Shown here piece after piece: positions 28,104 to 36,422 of a stretch of 41,140 nucleotides of DNA. Below the pieces are notes generated by a model, which searched no databases, was not told the origin of the DNA, and saw only the letters and a program-made list of their open reading frames with translations. Source of the stretch: Micromonosporaceae bacterium (GTDB taxonomy: Bacteria > Actinomycetota > Actinomycetes > Mycobacteriales > Micromonosporaceae); contig JAHRHA010000046.1 of the NCBI GenBank assembly GCA_020027875.1, positions 1 to 41,140 on the forward strand, given 5' to 3'. Positions within the stretch are counted from its first letter, which is position 1; each line of letters begins with the position of its first letter. The translations under genes and the position numbers were made by a program.

Positions 28104-28173
28104 CAAGATCTCCACGATCATGATGTGACCGTCGCGAAAAGCCGTCGATCATGACCTCCAGGTCATGATCGAC
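28104..28173 (-). repeat. dispersed palindromic element, copy F
   Basis: Reverse orientation. CAAGATC lies at 28104-28110 and the palindrome at 28144-28173 (arms GTCGATCATGACCT, centre CC). It begins eight bases after the AbiEi-like stop and ends 22 bases before purD, so it overlaps the purD promoter region. Confidence 0.85.
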
Positions 28174-28182
28174 GGGGAAGGT

Positions 28183-28188
28183 AGGATC
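28183..28188 (+). promoter_or_regulatory. candidate leaderless -10 box of purD
   Basis: TAGGAT ends seven bases before the GTG at 28196. This supports that start over the GTG at 28190. The -35 region would fall in the palindrome of copy F. Confidence 0.45.
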
Positions 28189-28195
28189 CGTGGTC

Positions 28196-29443
28196 GTGCG
28201 GGTACTACTGATCGGGGCTGGCGGGCGTGAGCACGCGCTTGCCCGGGCGCTGGCGGCCGATCCGGGGGTCGATGCGCTGATTACAGCGCCGGGCAACCCT
28301 GGCATCGGGGCCATCGCCGAGCTGCGCGAGGCCAACATCACCGACCCGGTGGCGGTTGCCGCGCTCGCGGTCGAGGCGCGGGCCGATCTGGTGGTGGTGG
28401 GCCCGGAGGCGCCGCTGGTGGCCGGCGTCGCCGACGCTGTCCGTGCACAAGGCATCGCCTGTTTCGGACCGTCCGCTGCCGCGGCGCGACTGGAGGGTTC
28501 GAAGGCGTTCGCCAAGGAGGTCATGGCGGCGGCCGGCGTGCCGACCGCGCGTGCGCTAGTGTGCACGACGCCCGAGGAGGCCGCGCGGGCGCTCGATGAG
28601 TTCGGCCCGCCCTATGTCGTGAAGAACGACGGCCTGGCGGCGGGCAAGGGTGTCGTGGTCACCGACGACCGTGCGGCCGCACTCAGCCACGCGGAGGAGT
28701 GTGCACAGGTGGTCATCGAGGAGTACCTCGACGGCCCCGAGGTCTCGCTCTTCGTTGTCACCGACGGCGAGGCCGCCGTACCGTTGCTGCCGGCGCAGGA
28801 CTTCAAACGGGTCGGCGACCATGACGAGGGTCCCAACACCGGAGGCATGGGCGCCTACGCGCCGCTCCCTTGGGCCCCGGACGGGCTAATCGACGCCGTG
28901 ATGTCCACTGTGGTCTATCCCACGCTACGGGTGATGAGGGATCGGGGCATTCCTTTTCAGGGTCTGCTGTACGTCGGCCTTGCGCTCACTCGCCAGGGCC
29001 CCAGGGTCGTCGAGTTCAATGCCCGCTTCGGCGACCCCGAGACGCAGGTGGTCCTGGCGCTCCTGGAGACGCCGCTCGGCGGCCTGCTCCACGCGGCCGC
29101 CGTCGGCACCCTCGGCCAGCACGAACCGCTGCGCTGGCGCGACGGCGCTGCCGTGGTCGTTGTTGTGGCGGCGGCCGGCTATCCGACGGCGGCCAGGACG
29201 GGTGACGTCATCCTCGGGGCAGAGGCCGATGGCGTACTCCACTCCGGCACCGCCCGAGACGATAACGGTGTCATGCTCTCAGCGGGGGGCAGGGTCGTGG
29301 GCTGTACGGGCATGGGGCCCGACCTCGCGAGTGCGCGCAGCCACGCGTACCAACTGGTTGGTCAGATCAAACTTGACGGCGCGCACTACCGGTCCGACAT
29401 CGCCCTCGCTGCCATCGAGGGCCGCGTTCGCCCACCCGCCTGA
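28196..29443 (+). CDS. purD: phosphoribosylamine-glycine ligase (GAR synthetase)
   Basis: This 415-residue ATP-grasp enzyme couples phosphoribosylamine and glycine in purine synthesis. It has the N-terminal VLLIGAGGREHALA, the PYVVKNDGLAAGKGV ATP-grasp lid, VSLFVVTDGE, the FKRVGDHDEGPNTGGMGAY signature and FNARFGDPETQ. The GTG at 28196 begins at the family's usual position and matches a leaderless promoter. Its neighbour purA is two elements and one gene away. Confidence 0.97.
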   Translation: MRVLLIGAGGREHALARALAADPGVDALITAPGNPGIGAIAELREANITDPVAVAALAVEARADLVVVGPEAPLVAGVADAVRAQGIACFGPSAAAARLEGSKAFAKEVMAAAGVPTARALVCTTPEEAARALDEFGPPYVVKNDGLAAGKGVVVTDDRAAALSHAEECAQVVIEEYLDGPEVSLFVVTDGEAAVPLLPAQDFKRVGDHDEGPNTGGMGAYAPLPWAPDGLIDAVMSTVVYPTLRVMRDRGIPFQGLLYVGLALTRQGPRVVEFNARFGDPETQVVLALLETPLGGLLHAAAVGTLGQHEPLRWRDGAAVVVVVAAAGYPTAARTGDVILGAEADGVLHSGTARDDNGVMLSAGGRVVGCTGMGPDLASARSHAYQLVGQIKLDGAHYRSDIALAAIEGRVRPPA

Positions 29444-29494
29444 CCGATCATGCCGCGCAGGCGCTCCTCGAGACCTTCGCGCCGACCCCGCGAT

Positions 29495-29986
29495 TCAAAT
29501 GTGGGCCGCCTCGTTGTCTCCGATGGGTCGCCACGGACCGTCCGGATCGAGCTCGACGATGACGGCCGCGAGCTGCGGAGGTTCGATCCGGTCGGGCAGC
29601 TGCGCGACCTCGACCTGACCCAGCCAGGCGTGGGCGACCAGGTTCTCTTTCTCATCCTCATGAAGGCCGCGGGGGCGCAGCGCGGGCCGGTTAGTCGAGA
29701 ACCGCGCGAGGAAGAACGGCTCAGGGCCGACGAACCGCTTACCGTTCCATTTCGTGTCCCGGTGGACGATCACGGGCGGCTCGATGATCGCGTCAGGGTC
29801 GAGGCCGGTCTCCTCCGTCAGTTCCCGTCGGGCTGCCGCGAGCGGCGTCTCGCCCGGCTCGATGCCGCCGCCCGGTGGCTCCCAGAGCAGTTCGCCGTCG
29901 GACGGATCCCGCCACATCAGCACGAGTACCCGCGATGATGCGTCGAGGCAGATGATCCGGACGGCCGGTCGCGAGGCGATCTCCAC
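29495..29986 (-). CDS. Nudix hydrolase
   Basis: A 163-residue Nudix-fold pyrophosphohydrolase. The Nudix box GX5EX7REUXEEXGU is complete at residues 40-62 (GGIEPGETPLAAARRELTEE then TGL). Substrates in the family are nucleoside diphosphates linked to another group, and this one cannot be named. After the box there is IVHRDTKWNGKRFVGPEPFFLARF, and a C-terminal EAAHI. The start is the GTG at 29986. It converges on purD with a 51-bp gap that shows no clear terminator. Confidence 0.92.
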   Translation of the reverse strand: MEIASRPAVRIICLDASSRVLVLMWRDPSDGELLWEPPGGGIEPGETPLAAARRELTEETGLDPDAIIEPPVIVHRDTKWNGKRFVGPEPFFLARFSTNRPALRPRGLHEDEKENLVAHAWLGQVEVAQLPDRIEPPQLAAVIVELDPDGPWRPIGDNEAAHI

Positions 29987-30080
29987 GCGCGGAGGCTAAT
30001 ATTCGCCTCCCATCGCGGGCAACCCGACTCGCTGCGAGTTCCGTTTGAACAGCGAGAGGACGAAGACGTGGAGGTGACGG

Positions 30081-30575
30081 GTGGCGGCGGACGAAGCAGG
30101 TTACCGCGACTACGTGATCCACCGGATGGACGGGCTGCGCCGCACGGCGTACCTGCTCTGCGGGGACTGGCACATGGCAGACGATCTTGTCGCCACGGCA
30201 TTGGTCAAGCTGCTCCGTCATTGGCGGCGAATCTCTGTTATGGAGCAGCCCGACGCGTACGTGCGGCGGATGCTGCTGCGGGCCTGGCTCGACGAGAAGC
30301 GCCGGCCGTGGCGTCGGGAGCACGCCACCGCGGTCGTGCCCGATCGCGGCGCGACCGTGGTCGACTCCTCGGAGAAGCTCACCATCCTCGCCCATCTCGC
30401 CGAACTGCCACCGCGCCGCCGGGCCGTGCTGGTCCTGCGGTACTTCTGTGACCTCTCGGTCGCCGAGACGGCGGAGGCGCTCGGATGCAGCGAAGGCACG
30501 GTCAAGAGCCAGACGGCCCGGGCGCTGGACGCTTTGCGGGCCCGACTGGTCAGCGTCCCGACGATGGAGGAGTAA
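30081..30575 (+). CDS. SigE-family ECF-type RNA polymerase sigma factor
   Basis: A 164-residue sigma factor with a GTG start after GGAGGTGA. Region 2 includes LRRTAYLLCGDWHMADDLVATALVKLLRHWRR. Region 4 is PPRRRAVLVLRYFCDLSVAETAEALGCSEGTVKSQTARALDALR, with the helix-turn-helix at the end. It is the second such factor in the window (the other is at 17719) and is the same group, but the sequences are clearly different. The stop TAA overlaps the next start (TAATG), so it is coupled to its membrane partner. Confidence 0.93.
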   Translation: MAADEAGYRDYVIHRMDGLRRTAYLLCGDWHMADDLVATALVKLLRHWRRISVMEQPDAYVRRMLLRAWLDEKRRPWRREHATAVVPDRGATVVDSSEKLTILAHLAELPPRRRAVLVLRYFCDLSVAETAEALGCSEGTVKSQTARALDALRARLVSVPTMEE

Positions 30576-31459
30576 TGGATCATGTCAGCGAGTCCCTGCG
30601 CCTGGCGGCGGCCGAGCCGCCACCGACCGGCATCGATCTAGACGGCCTGATCGAGGGCGAGCACCGCGCCCGTCGCCACCGGCAATGGTTCGCCGCGGGG
30701 GGAGCCGCGGCGTTGGTCATGGTCGCGGTCGTCGGCACCGTGGCCGTTGTGGGAGGGCGGGTGCCGGGCACCGCCGGGTACGGAGTAGGGGGTGCCGGGC
30801 CGGCGGCGACGTCGGCCAAGCCGGATCCGGGCGGGCAACCCGAGGCGCTGGGCCAATGCACCGCCGTCCTGCCCACACCGACGTCGGCTACGGGGCCCGC
30901 GGATCCCGGTAAACCGCCGGTCGGCAATGCCCCGACTGGAAAGCCGGCTCCGACAGAGCCCAGGAAAGAGGCCATTCTGCGCCTGAGCATCGTGCTCAAC
31001 CGCGTGCTGCCAGCGACCCTGCCTGGCGCGAACTTCGCCGACGAGGTCCACCCGAACTGTGCGCAGATCCAGTTCGCGCCCGACATCTACCCGGCCCTGT
31101 ACTACGCCGGCATCGCCGTTAAAGACACGGCCGGCATCGGCTCGATCACGGTCATGATTTCCCAGGCCCGCGAGGGGGCCGAGAACGACTTCGGGCGCGG
31201 CCAGGACCCTGGGAGCGGGCTCTACGAATCCCATGAGGTGCGGCCCGACGGGACCAGGGTGGGTTGGCTCAGCGGGACGCCCGGCGTGGGCGGGCACAAT
31301 CAGGTCGGTGTCCTCCGCCCGGACGGGACCTACCTAACGCTCTTCTCGCAGAATCCCAAGCATCCAGGCGACACGAATCCGATCCGACCGACGCCGCCGG
31401 CCACCGTCGAGCAGCTCATCGCCATCGGCACCGATCCGGGCCTGACACTCTACCCATAA
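30575..31459 (+). CDS. membrane protein, likely anti-sigma partner
   Basis: The product is 294 residues and starts inside the sigma factor stop. Residues 1-36 are a short charged cytoplasmic part (SESLRLAAAEPPPTGIDLDG), the usual form for partners of SigE-family factors. One membrane helix lies at about 38-62. A Gly/Pro/Ala-rich linker leads to an outer domain of about 180 residues (KEAILRLSIVLNRVLPATLPG onward) that I do not recognise. It has two cysteines (Cys 90 in GQCTAV and one in HPNCAQ) that may pair outside the cell. Control of the sigma factor is inferred from gene order. Confidence 0.75.
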   Translation: MDHVSESLRLAAAEPPPTGIDLDGLIEGEHRARRHRQWFAAGGAAALVMVAVVGTVAVVGGRVPGTAGYGVGGAGPAATSAKPDPGGQPEALGQCTAVLPTPTSATGPADPGKPPVGNAPTGKPAPTEPRKEAILRLSIVLNRVLPATLPGANFADEVHPNCAQIQFAPDIYPALYYAGIAVKDTAGIGSITVMISQAREGAENDFGRGQDPGSGLYESHEVRPDGTRVGWLSGTPGVGGHNQVGVLRPDGTYLTLFSQNPKHPGDTNPIRPTPPATVEQLIAIGTDPGLTLYP

Positions 31460-31470
31460 GTGTCCACTAT

Positions 31471-31503
31471 GGTCACCCGCGATCGGCGAGGTCGCGGGTG
31501 ACC
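31471..31503. terminator. bidirectional terminator, 12-bp perfect arms
   Basis: GGTCACCCGCGA (31471-31482) and TCGCGGGTGACC (31492-31503) pair perfectly around a nine-base loop. It lies between two convergent genes, 12 bases after the anti-sigma stop, and it includes the stop and last codons of the minus-strand FadD-like gene. Confidence 0.7.
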
Positions 31504-33028
31504 ACCTTCCCGGTGGCATTGCGGGGTAGTTCATCGAGGAAAACAACGTCACGCGGTACGCAGAAGCGGACGAGATTGTGCCGGACGTACTCGCGTACGG
31601 CATCGGCGTCGAGCGTCTCGCCGTCGCGGAGCACGATGTACGCGGCGAGGCGCTGACCGAACTCGTCGTCCGGCACGCCGACGACGGCGACTTCGCGTAT
31701 CTGCGGCAGGGTGGCGAGCAGATCCTCGACCAAACGGGGGAACACGTTCTCGCCACCCGACACGATCATGTCATCCTCGCGTCCGTCCACATAGAGCAGA
31801 CCAGCCTCGTCCACGTGGCCAAGGTCGCCGGTTCCGAGCAGGCCGCCTCGCATCTCCTTGATGGCTTCTGACGTGTAACCCTCGAACAGCATTGCGTTTC
31901 CGACGAAGATTCGCCCGACGTGTCCGGTTGGGACCTCGCGGCCACCGCGGTCCAGGATGGCCACTCGGGTGCCGCGCGGTGGTCGGCCGGCCGTGCCGGG
32001 CGTGCTGCGAAGCTCGGCCGGACTGGCGATGCTCGCCCACGATGCCTCGGTCGAGCCGTAGAGGTTGTAGAGCACGTCCCCGTACGCGTCCATGAACCTC
32101 GCGGCCAGCCCGCCAGGCAGCGACGACCCGCTGGCGGCGACGACCCGCAAATCCGTTGGCACGGGCTCGATCTCCAGCAGCCGTTGAAGCATGACCGGTA
32201 CCACGAATAGTGCCGTGGCCCGGTTGTCGACGATCGCGCGCAGCGTGGTCGGCGGGTCGAATCGTCGCTGGAGCACGACGGTTGCGGAGAGCGCGAAGGC
32301 CATCTGCAGCGCCGCGTAGCCCCAGTGTGAAAGAGCGGCGCCGAGATCAACATCCGCTCACCGGCGCCTAGGGGGATCCGGGAGATGATCGACGCGAGCG
32401 CACCCATCCCGGGAGGGACCGGGCGGAGCGCCCCCTTTGGCGCGCCGGTGGTGCCTGAGGTCATCACGATAGTCCGGCCGTCGCTCGGCGGTCGGCGCAG
32501 CGAGCCGGTGGGCGCGGACGCGATCAGTTCCTCCACACTGGACATCGAGAGGCTGATGACCTCGGGGCCAATACCACCCACGAGGTCGGCGAACTCCGCG
32601 TCGTGGCAGAGCAGATGCAGCTGCTGCTGTTCGGCGACAGTAGTGAGTTGGGGCCTACTCAGGCCGGTGTTGATGAGCACAGGGTCGGCGCCGAGCGCGG
32701 AGGTAGCGACCATGACCTCGACCATGCCGCCGTGGTTGCGGCAGAGGATCCCGACTCGGTGGCCGGCCCGCAGTCCCGTAGCACTCTCGAGCCCATGCGC
32801 CAACCGGTCCGTGCGGCCGACGAGCGCTCGGTAGGTGAGGGAACCCCGCTCGTCAATGAGCGCAGTACGATCGGGCGCGCGCGCCGCCGATCCACGCAGC
32901 TCGCCGGCGAGCGTGTACCCCCAGGTGCGCAGCGCCACGATCTGCCGGAGCATCCGATCTGGACGCCCGGGCTTGAGCAGCCCTCGCCGTGCCAGCGTGG
33001 CGAGCGCGAAGGGAAGATCCGGCGGCAT
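31473..33028 (-). pseudogene. fatty-acid-CoA ligase (FadD-like) with a frameshift
   Basis: An AMP-forming acyl-CoA ligase split into two frames. The first (33028 to about 32325) carries the start MPPDLPFALATLARRGLL, the P-loop TIVMTSGTTGAPKGA and APLFHT. The second (to 31473) carries WGYAALQMAFALS, NLYGSTEASW, GLLGTGDLGHVDEAGLLYVDGREDDMI, and the end with PRNATGKVVTRDL. The catalytic Lys before VVTRD is present. One base is missing at about 32325, in the codon before TGG. All motifs survive, so the break is either new or a sequencing artefact; if genuine, the enzyme is inactive. The intact protein would have about 518 residues. It is the last gene of the SCP2, dehydrogenase, ligase operon. 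Confidence 0.85.
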
Positions 33029-33035
33029 GAGCGGC

Positions 33036-34277
33036 TCAGCGCAGTTGTAGGCCCGAGATGGCGCGGGCGATCACGAGGCGCTGGATCTCGCTGGTGCCCT
33101 CGAAGATCGTGTAGATCTTCGCGTCGCGATACCAGCGCTCGACCGGGTGCTCGCGCAGATATCCGGCTCCGCCGAGGATCTGCACCGCCTTCTCCGTGAC
33201 CTTGACGGCAACCTCGCCGGCCTTGAGTTTCGACATCGAGCCCTCACCGGCCTCGAAGGTCTGGTTGTTGCGGCCCATCCACGCGGCCCGCCAGACCAGC
33301 AACCGGGCGGCGTCGATCTCGGTGCGCATGTCGGCGAGGGCGAAGGCGATGCCCTGGTTCTCGATGATCGGCCGTCCGAATTGGACGCGCGTGCGGGCGT
33401 AGTCCAGTGAGTACTCGTACGCGGCGCGGGCGATGCCCAGCGCCTGGGCGCCGACGGTCGGCCTGGAGAGTTCAAAGGTCCGCATCGCGGCCTGACCTGT
33501 CGCACGCTGCCCGGTGCGGGCGCGGTCCAGTCGTGCCTCGAGCGCGTCACGCCCGCCGAGCAGACAGGACCCCGGAAGGCGTACGTCATCGAGAAAGACG
33601 TCGGCGGTGTGCGAGGCGCGCAGCCCGAGTTTGCGCAGTTTCTTCGTGCCGACGAGGCCAGCCGTGCCCGGTGGTACGACGAACGCGGCCTGGCCGCGCG
33701 AGCCCAACGTTGGGTCCACCGACGCCGTCACGACGTGGACGTTGGCGATGCCACCGTTGGTGGCGTAGGCCTTCTGACCATTGAGGACCCATTCGTCGCG
33801 CGCCTCGTCATATCGTGCCCGCGTCCGCATGGCGCCCACATCCGACCCTGCCTCAGGCTCGGTCGAGCAGAACGCCGCCACCTTGGGATCAGCCGCATCA
33901 CCGAAGCACTGAGGCACAAACTCGACCATCTGGTCGGGCGTGCCCGAGCCGTAGATCGCGGCCACCGCTAGTCCGGTGCCCATAATGGACATTGCGATGC
34001 CCGCATCACCCCAGAAGAGCTCCTCGCTGGCGATGCAGAGCGAGAGACCGCTCGGATCGGCGTAGCAATTGGCGAGGAAGTCGAAGCCGTACAGCCCGAC
34101 CTTCGCCGCCTCCTGGATCAGCGGCCACGGCGTCTCTTCGCGTTCGTCCCACTCTGCGCCGGCCGGGCGCACGACCTCGACGGCGAAGCCGTGCACCCAA
34201 TCGCGCAGCTCCCGCTGCTCCTCGGAGAGGTGGAGCGAGAAGCTGAAGCGCTGATCGCCCCCGGCGAAGGCCGGCAT
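33036..34277 (-). CDS. acyl-CoA dehydrogenase
   Basis: A 413-residue FAD-dependent enzyme that removes two hydrogens from acyl-CoA at C2-C3. Family features are AAFCSTEPEAGSD (FAD contact), VLNGQKAYATNGG, ARTRVQFGRPIIENQGIAFALADM, KVTEKAVQILGGAGYL, and IFEGTSEIQR, with the catalytic Glu at about residue 393. The start ATG is three bases after the SCP2 stop, and the FadD-like start follows its stop by seven bases, so the three genes form one operon. This points to fatty-acid or branched-acid breakdown. The exact chain length cannot be read. Confidence 0.95.
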   Translation of the reverse strand: MPAFAGGDQRFSFSLHLSEEQRELRDWVHGFAVEVVRPAGAEWDEREETPWPLIQEAAKVGLYGFDFLANCYADPSGLSLCIASEELFWGDAGIAMSIMGTGLAVAAIYGSGTPDQMVEFVPQCFGDAADPKVAAFCSTEPEAGSDVGAMRTRARYDEARDEWVLNGQKAYATNGGIANVHVVTASVDPTLGSRGQAAFVVPPGTAGLVGTKKLRKLGLRASHTADVFLDDVRLPGSCLLGGRDALEARLDRARTGQRATGQAAMRTFELSRPTVGAQALGIARAAYEYSLDYARTRVQFGRPIIENQGIAFALADMRTEIDAARLLVWRAAWMGRNNQTFEAGEGSMSKLKAGEVAVKVTEKAVQILGGAGYLREHPVERWYRDAKIYTIFEGTSEIQRLVIARAISGLQLR

Positions 34278-34280
34278 GTC

Positions 34281-34733
34281 TTAGCCCTTTGGCAGGTCGA
34301 AGAGGTTGGCGAGGTTAGCAGCGAGGCCGAGGTCGCCCTTGGCCTTGAGCTTGCCGGTCATAAACATCATCATCGGGTTCGCGCTGCCGGAGATTAGCTG
34401 CAGGAAGTCGACCCCGTTGATCGTGACCGCGAGCTTCGGTTCGGCGTCGGCAGACGGCGAGAGCGTGCAGGCGCCATCGGCGATAACGAGCTCGTACGAG
34501 TCGGAGCCGCCGTCCGGTCGGCCGGTGACGTTCCAGTGGATGACCGCGTTCGTGGAGCCGGCACGGTCCGCGCGGAATTGGGCCGGGAAGCGGGCGAAGA
34601 TCTCGTCGAGAATCTTGGCGCGGCTGTCGCTGGCCAAAACCGCCTCAAGCTGGTCCTTCGACGCCGACTTGACCATCGTAGTGAACTGGGCGGGGTCAAC
34701 CGACGAGAGGTCGGCGGGGTCGAACTCGGTCAC
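34281..34733 (-). CDS. SCP2 sterol-carrier-like lipid-binding protein
   Basis: A 150-residue protein with an SCP2 domain: IFARFPAQFRADRAGSTNAVIHWNVTG, then LAVTINGVDFLQLISG, and MMMFMTGKLKAKGDLGLAANLANLF. SCP2 domains bind acyl-CoAs and other lipids and are often fused or linked to beta-oxidation enzymes. Start GTG at 34733 after GGAGGA. It is the first gene of the minus-strand operon and is divergent from the tetR gene across a region with two operator-like palindromes. Confidence 0.92.
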   Translation of the reverse strand: MTEFDPADLSSVDPAQFTTMVKSASKDQLEAVLASDSRAKILDEIFARFPAQFRADRAGSTNAVIHWNVTGRPDGGSDSYELVIADGACTLSPSADAEPKLAVTINGVDFLQLISGSANPMMMFMTGKLKAKGDLGLAANLANLFDLPKG

Positions 34734-34765
34734 GGGAATCCTCCGTACGTCCGCATCGCGATAAC

Positions 34766-34800
34766 TTACTCGCGCGTAACCTTACTCACGAGTAGGTAAG
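34766..34800. promoter_or_regulatory. two operator-like palindromes at the tetR/SCP2 divergent promoter
   Basis: TTACTCGCGCGTAA (34766-34779, one mismatch) and TTACTCACGAGTAGGTAAG (34782-34800) lie in tandem. The core TACTC-AC-GAGTA is identical at the fabG4-like/fadA2-like divergent promoter. The second site overlaps TAAGCT (34797-34802), a -10 box seven bases before the tetR ATG. Together they imply control by the TetR protein encoded beside them. Confidence 0.7.
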
Positions 34801-34809
34801 CTGTCCAGC

Positions 34810-35445
34810 ATGCGCGCCGTACCGTCGTTCCGCCGCCTGCCCCGCGCGGTCCGTGAGCAGCAGATGCTCGACGCAGCCGTGAGGGTGTTCTCCCGGCGCG
34901 GGTTTCACGCGGCCAGCGTGGATGAGATCGCGGAGGCGGCGGGGATCTCCAAGCCGATGGTCTACGCCTACCTCGGCACGAAGGAGGAGCTCTTCATCGC
35001 CTGCCTTGACCGAGAAGGCGTACGGCTGATGGAGGCTGTCGCCGCGGCCGCCGGCGAGGACCTGGCTCCCGACGAGCAACTCTGGCGCGGGCTCAGAGCC
35101 TTCTTCGGTTTCGTAGCTGCGCATCGCGACGGCTGGACCGTCCTATATCGACAAGCGAGGGGGCAGGAGCCGTTCGCCGGGGTTCTCGCCCAGTTGCGCG
35201 CCCGCATGGCTGAGCTGGTTTCCGGGATGCTCGCGCGGGCAAGCGCGGCGGCCGGGCTGGAGGCCCGCGTCGACGAGGTGGCGACCACGGGGTACGCCCT
35301 CGTAGGCGCCGCCGAGGCGTTGGCGGACTGGGTTGTGGAACACCCGGACGAGGAACCCGATGTCACGGCGACGCGGCTGATGAACGTGGTCTGGATGGGC
35401 GCTGGTGCGCTACTTCGTGGCGAGGGCTGGCGCCAGCGGGCGTAG
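34810..35445 (+). CDS. TetR-family regulator of the fatty-acid cluster
   Basis: The product is 211 residues. The N-terminal DNA-binding domain (about 10-65) has AVRVFSRRGFHAASVDEIAEAAGISKPMVYAYLGTKEELF, the TetR signature. The C-terminal ligand domain is not diagnostic, but the setting beside acyl-CoA genes suggests an acyl-CoA ligand. It has a leaderless-type promoter with an operator over the -10 box, so it probably represses itself. The same core operator lies before the fabG4-like and fadA2-like genes. Confidence 0.9.
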   Translation: MRAVPSFRRLPRAVREQQMLDAAVRVFSRRGFHAASVDEIAEAAGISKPMVYAYLGTKEELFIACLDREGVRLMEAVAAAAGEDLAPDEQLWRGLRAFFGFVAAHRDGWTVLYRQARGQEPFAGVLAQLRARMAELVSGMLARASAAAGLEARVDEVATTGYALVGAAEALADWVVEHPDEEPDVTATRLMNVVWMGAGALLRGEGWRQRA

Positions 35446-35474
35446 TCGTGGCCATAGCCCGTTTCGATGCGCCG

Positions 35475-36332
35475 CTAGGTTTGGCTACCGGTCAGGTGTG
35501 GCCGGCCGGACTTCGCGTCATGCAGCCCGAATTGCCACCCGCCGTGGGCGTCGCGGGCTGACGAGAATGCCACCGTGGCCGGGAGTAGTACGGGCAGCTT
35601 GAACGCGACGTCCACGGTGAAGCTCTCCGGTAGTCGACCCTCAAGGGCCGCCAGGCAGCGCGCCTTGCTCCACATCCCGTGCGCGATCCGTCGTGGGAAT
35701 CCGAAGGTCCTAGCGGCGATCGTCGAGGTATGGATCGGGTTGCGGTCGCCGGAGACTTCCGCGTACGCCGCACCAACCTGCACGGGCACTCGCCAGACTG
35801 CCGCGGCGGGTGGCGGCTCCATCTGGGTCTGTGCATCGTGTCGCCCGCGGCCCTGGCCAGACAGGCGCAGGTACGACGAATGCCCGCGCCACACGACCGC
35901 GCCGTCCACTGTGGCGGTTGCCACGACGTCGACCACACGCCCCCGATCATGCTCGCGGAGGTCCGCGGCCCGCACAGCGACATTCAGCCGTTCGTCCGCG
36001 GTCGCCGGCCGCACCTGCTCGATCGTGTTCTGGATGTGTACGAGGCCGATCAGCGGGAAGGGGAAGTCGGGGCGAGTCATCAACTCCAAGCTCAGCGGGA
36101 ACGCCAACACATGGGGATAGGTCGCCGGCAGCGTGTCCGACAGCCGGAAGCCGCACACCCGCGCGTACCGCGCAAGATGCTGCCGATCGACACCAACGCC
36201 ACGGACAAGTAGCTCGGCCCCGGGCAGCCCGTCACCATGCGCGCCACCTAACCGGCCGCGCACCGCGCCGGCGATAGCGCGCCTCATCAGTCGGCCGACG
36301 TCGGGCATTGCGCTAAGTTCTTCGATCGCCAC
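35475..36332 (-). CDS. MaoC-like (R)-specific enoyl-CoA hydratase, HtdX-like
   Basis: The product is 285 residues with a GTG start. It is a two-hot-dog MaoC-type dehydratase. The second half has the hydratase 2 motif, YAEVSGDRNPIHTS (catalytic Asp and His) with GFPRRIAHGMW after it. The first half has a related fold without that motif. In M. tuberculosis a protein of this kind, HtdX (Rv0241c), lies next to fabG4 (Rv0242c) and fadA2 (Rv0243), as it does here. It should add water to 2-enoyl-CoA, or remove it from the 3-hydroxy form. Element copy G fills the gap to the fabG4-like gene. Confidence 0.9.
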   Translation of the reverse strand: MAIEELSAMPDVGRLMRRAIAGAVRGRLGGAHGDGLPGAELLVRGVGVDRQHLARYARVCGFRLSDTLPATYPHVLAFPLSLELMTRPDFPFPLIGLVHIQNTIEQVRPATADERLNVAVRAADLREHDRGRVVDVVATATVDGAVVWRGHSSYLRLSGQGRGRHDAQTQMEPPPAAAVWRVPVQVGAAYAEVSGDRNPIHTSTIAARTFGFPRRIAHGMWSKARCLAALEGRLPESFTVDVAFKLPVLLPATVAFSSARDAHGGWQFGLHDAKSGRPHLTGSQT

Positions 36333-36343
36333 ACCTCACCCCT

Positions 36344-36422
36344 CAAGATCCGCATGATCATGATGTGAACGTCGCAGAATGGTGTCGATCATGACCTCCA
36401 GGTCATGATCGACGGGATCTTG
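36344..36422 (-). repeat. dispersed palindromic element, copy G (full length)
   Basis: Reverse orientation, 79 bp, both terminal repeats intact: CAAGATC at 36344-36350 and GATCTTG at 36416-36422. The palindrome is at 36384-36413 (arms GTCGATCATGACCT, centre CC). It abuts the fabG4-like stop codon and fills nearly all of the 90-bp gap inside the operon. Confidence 0.9.
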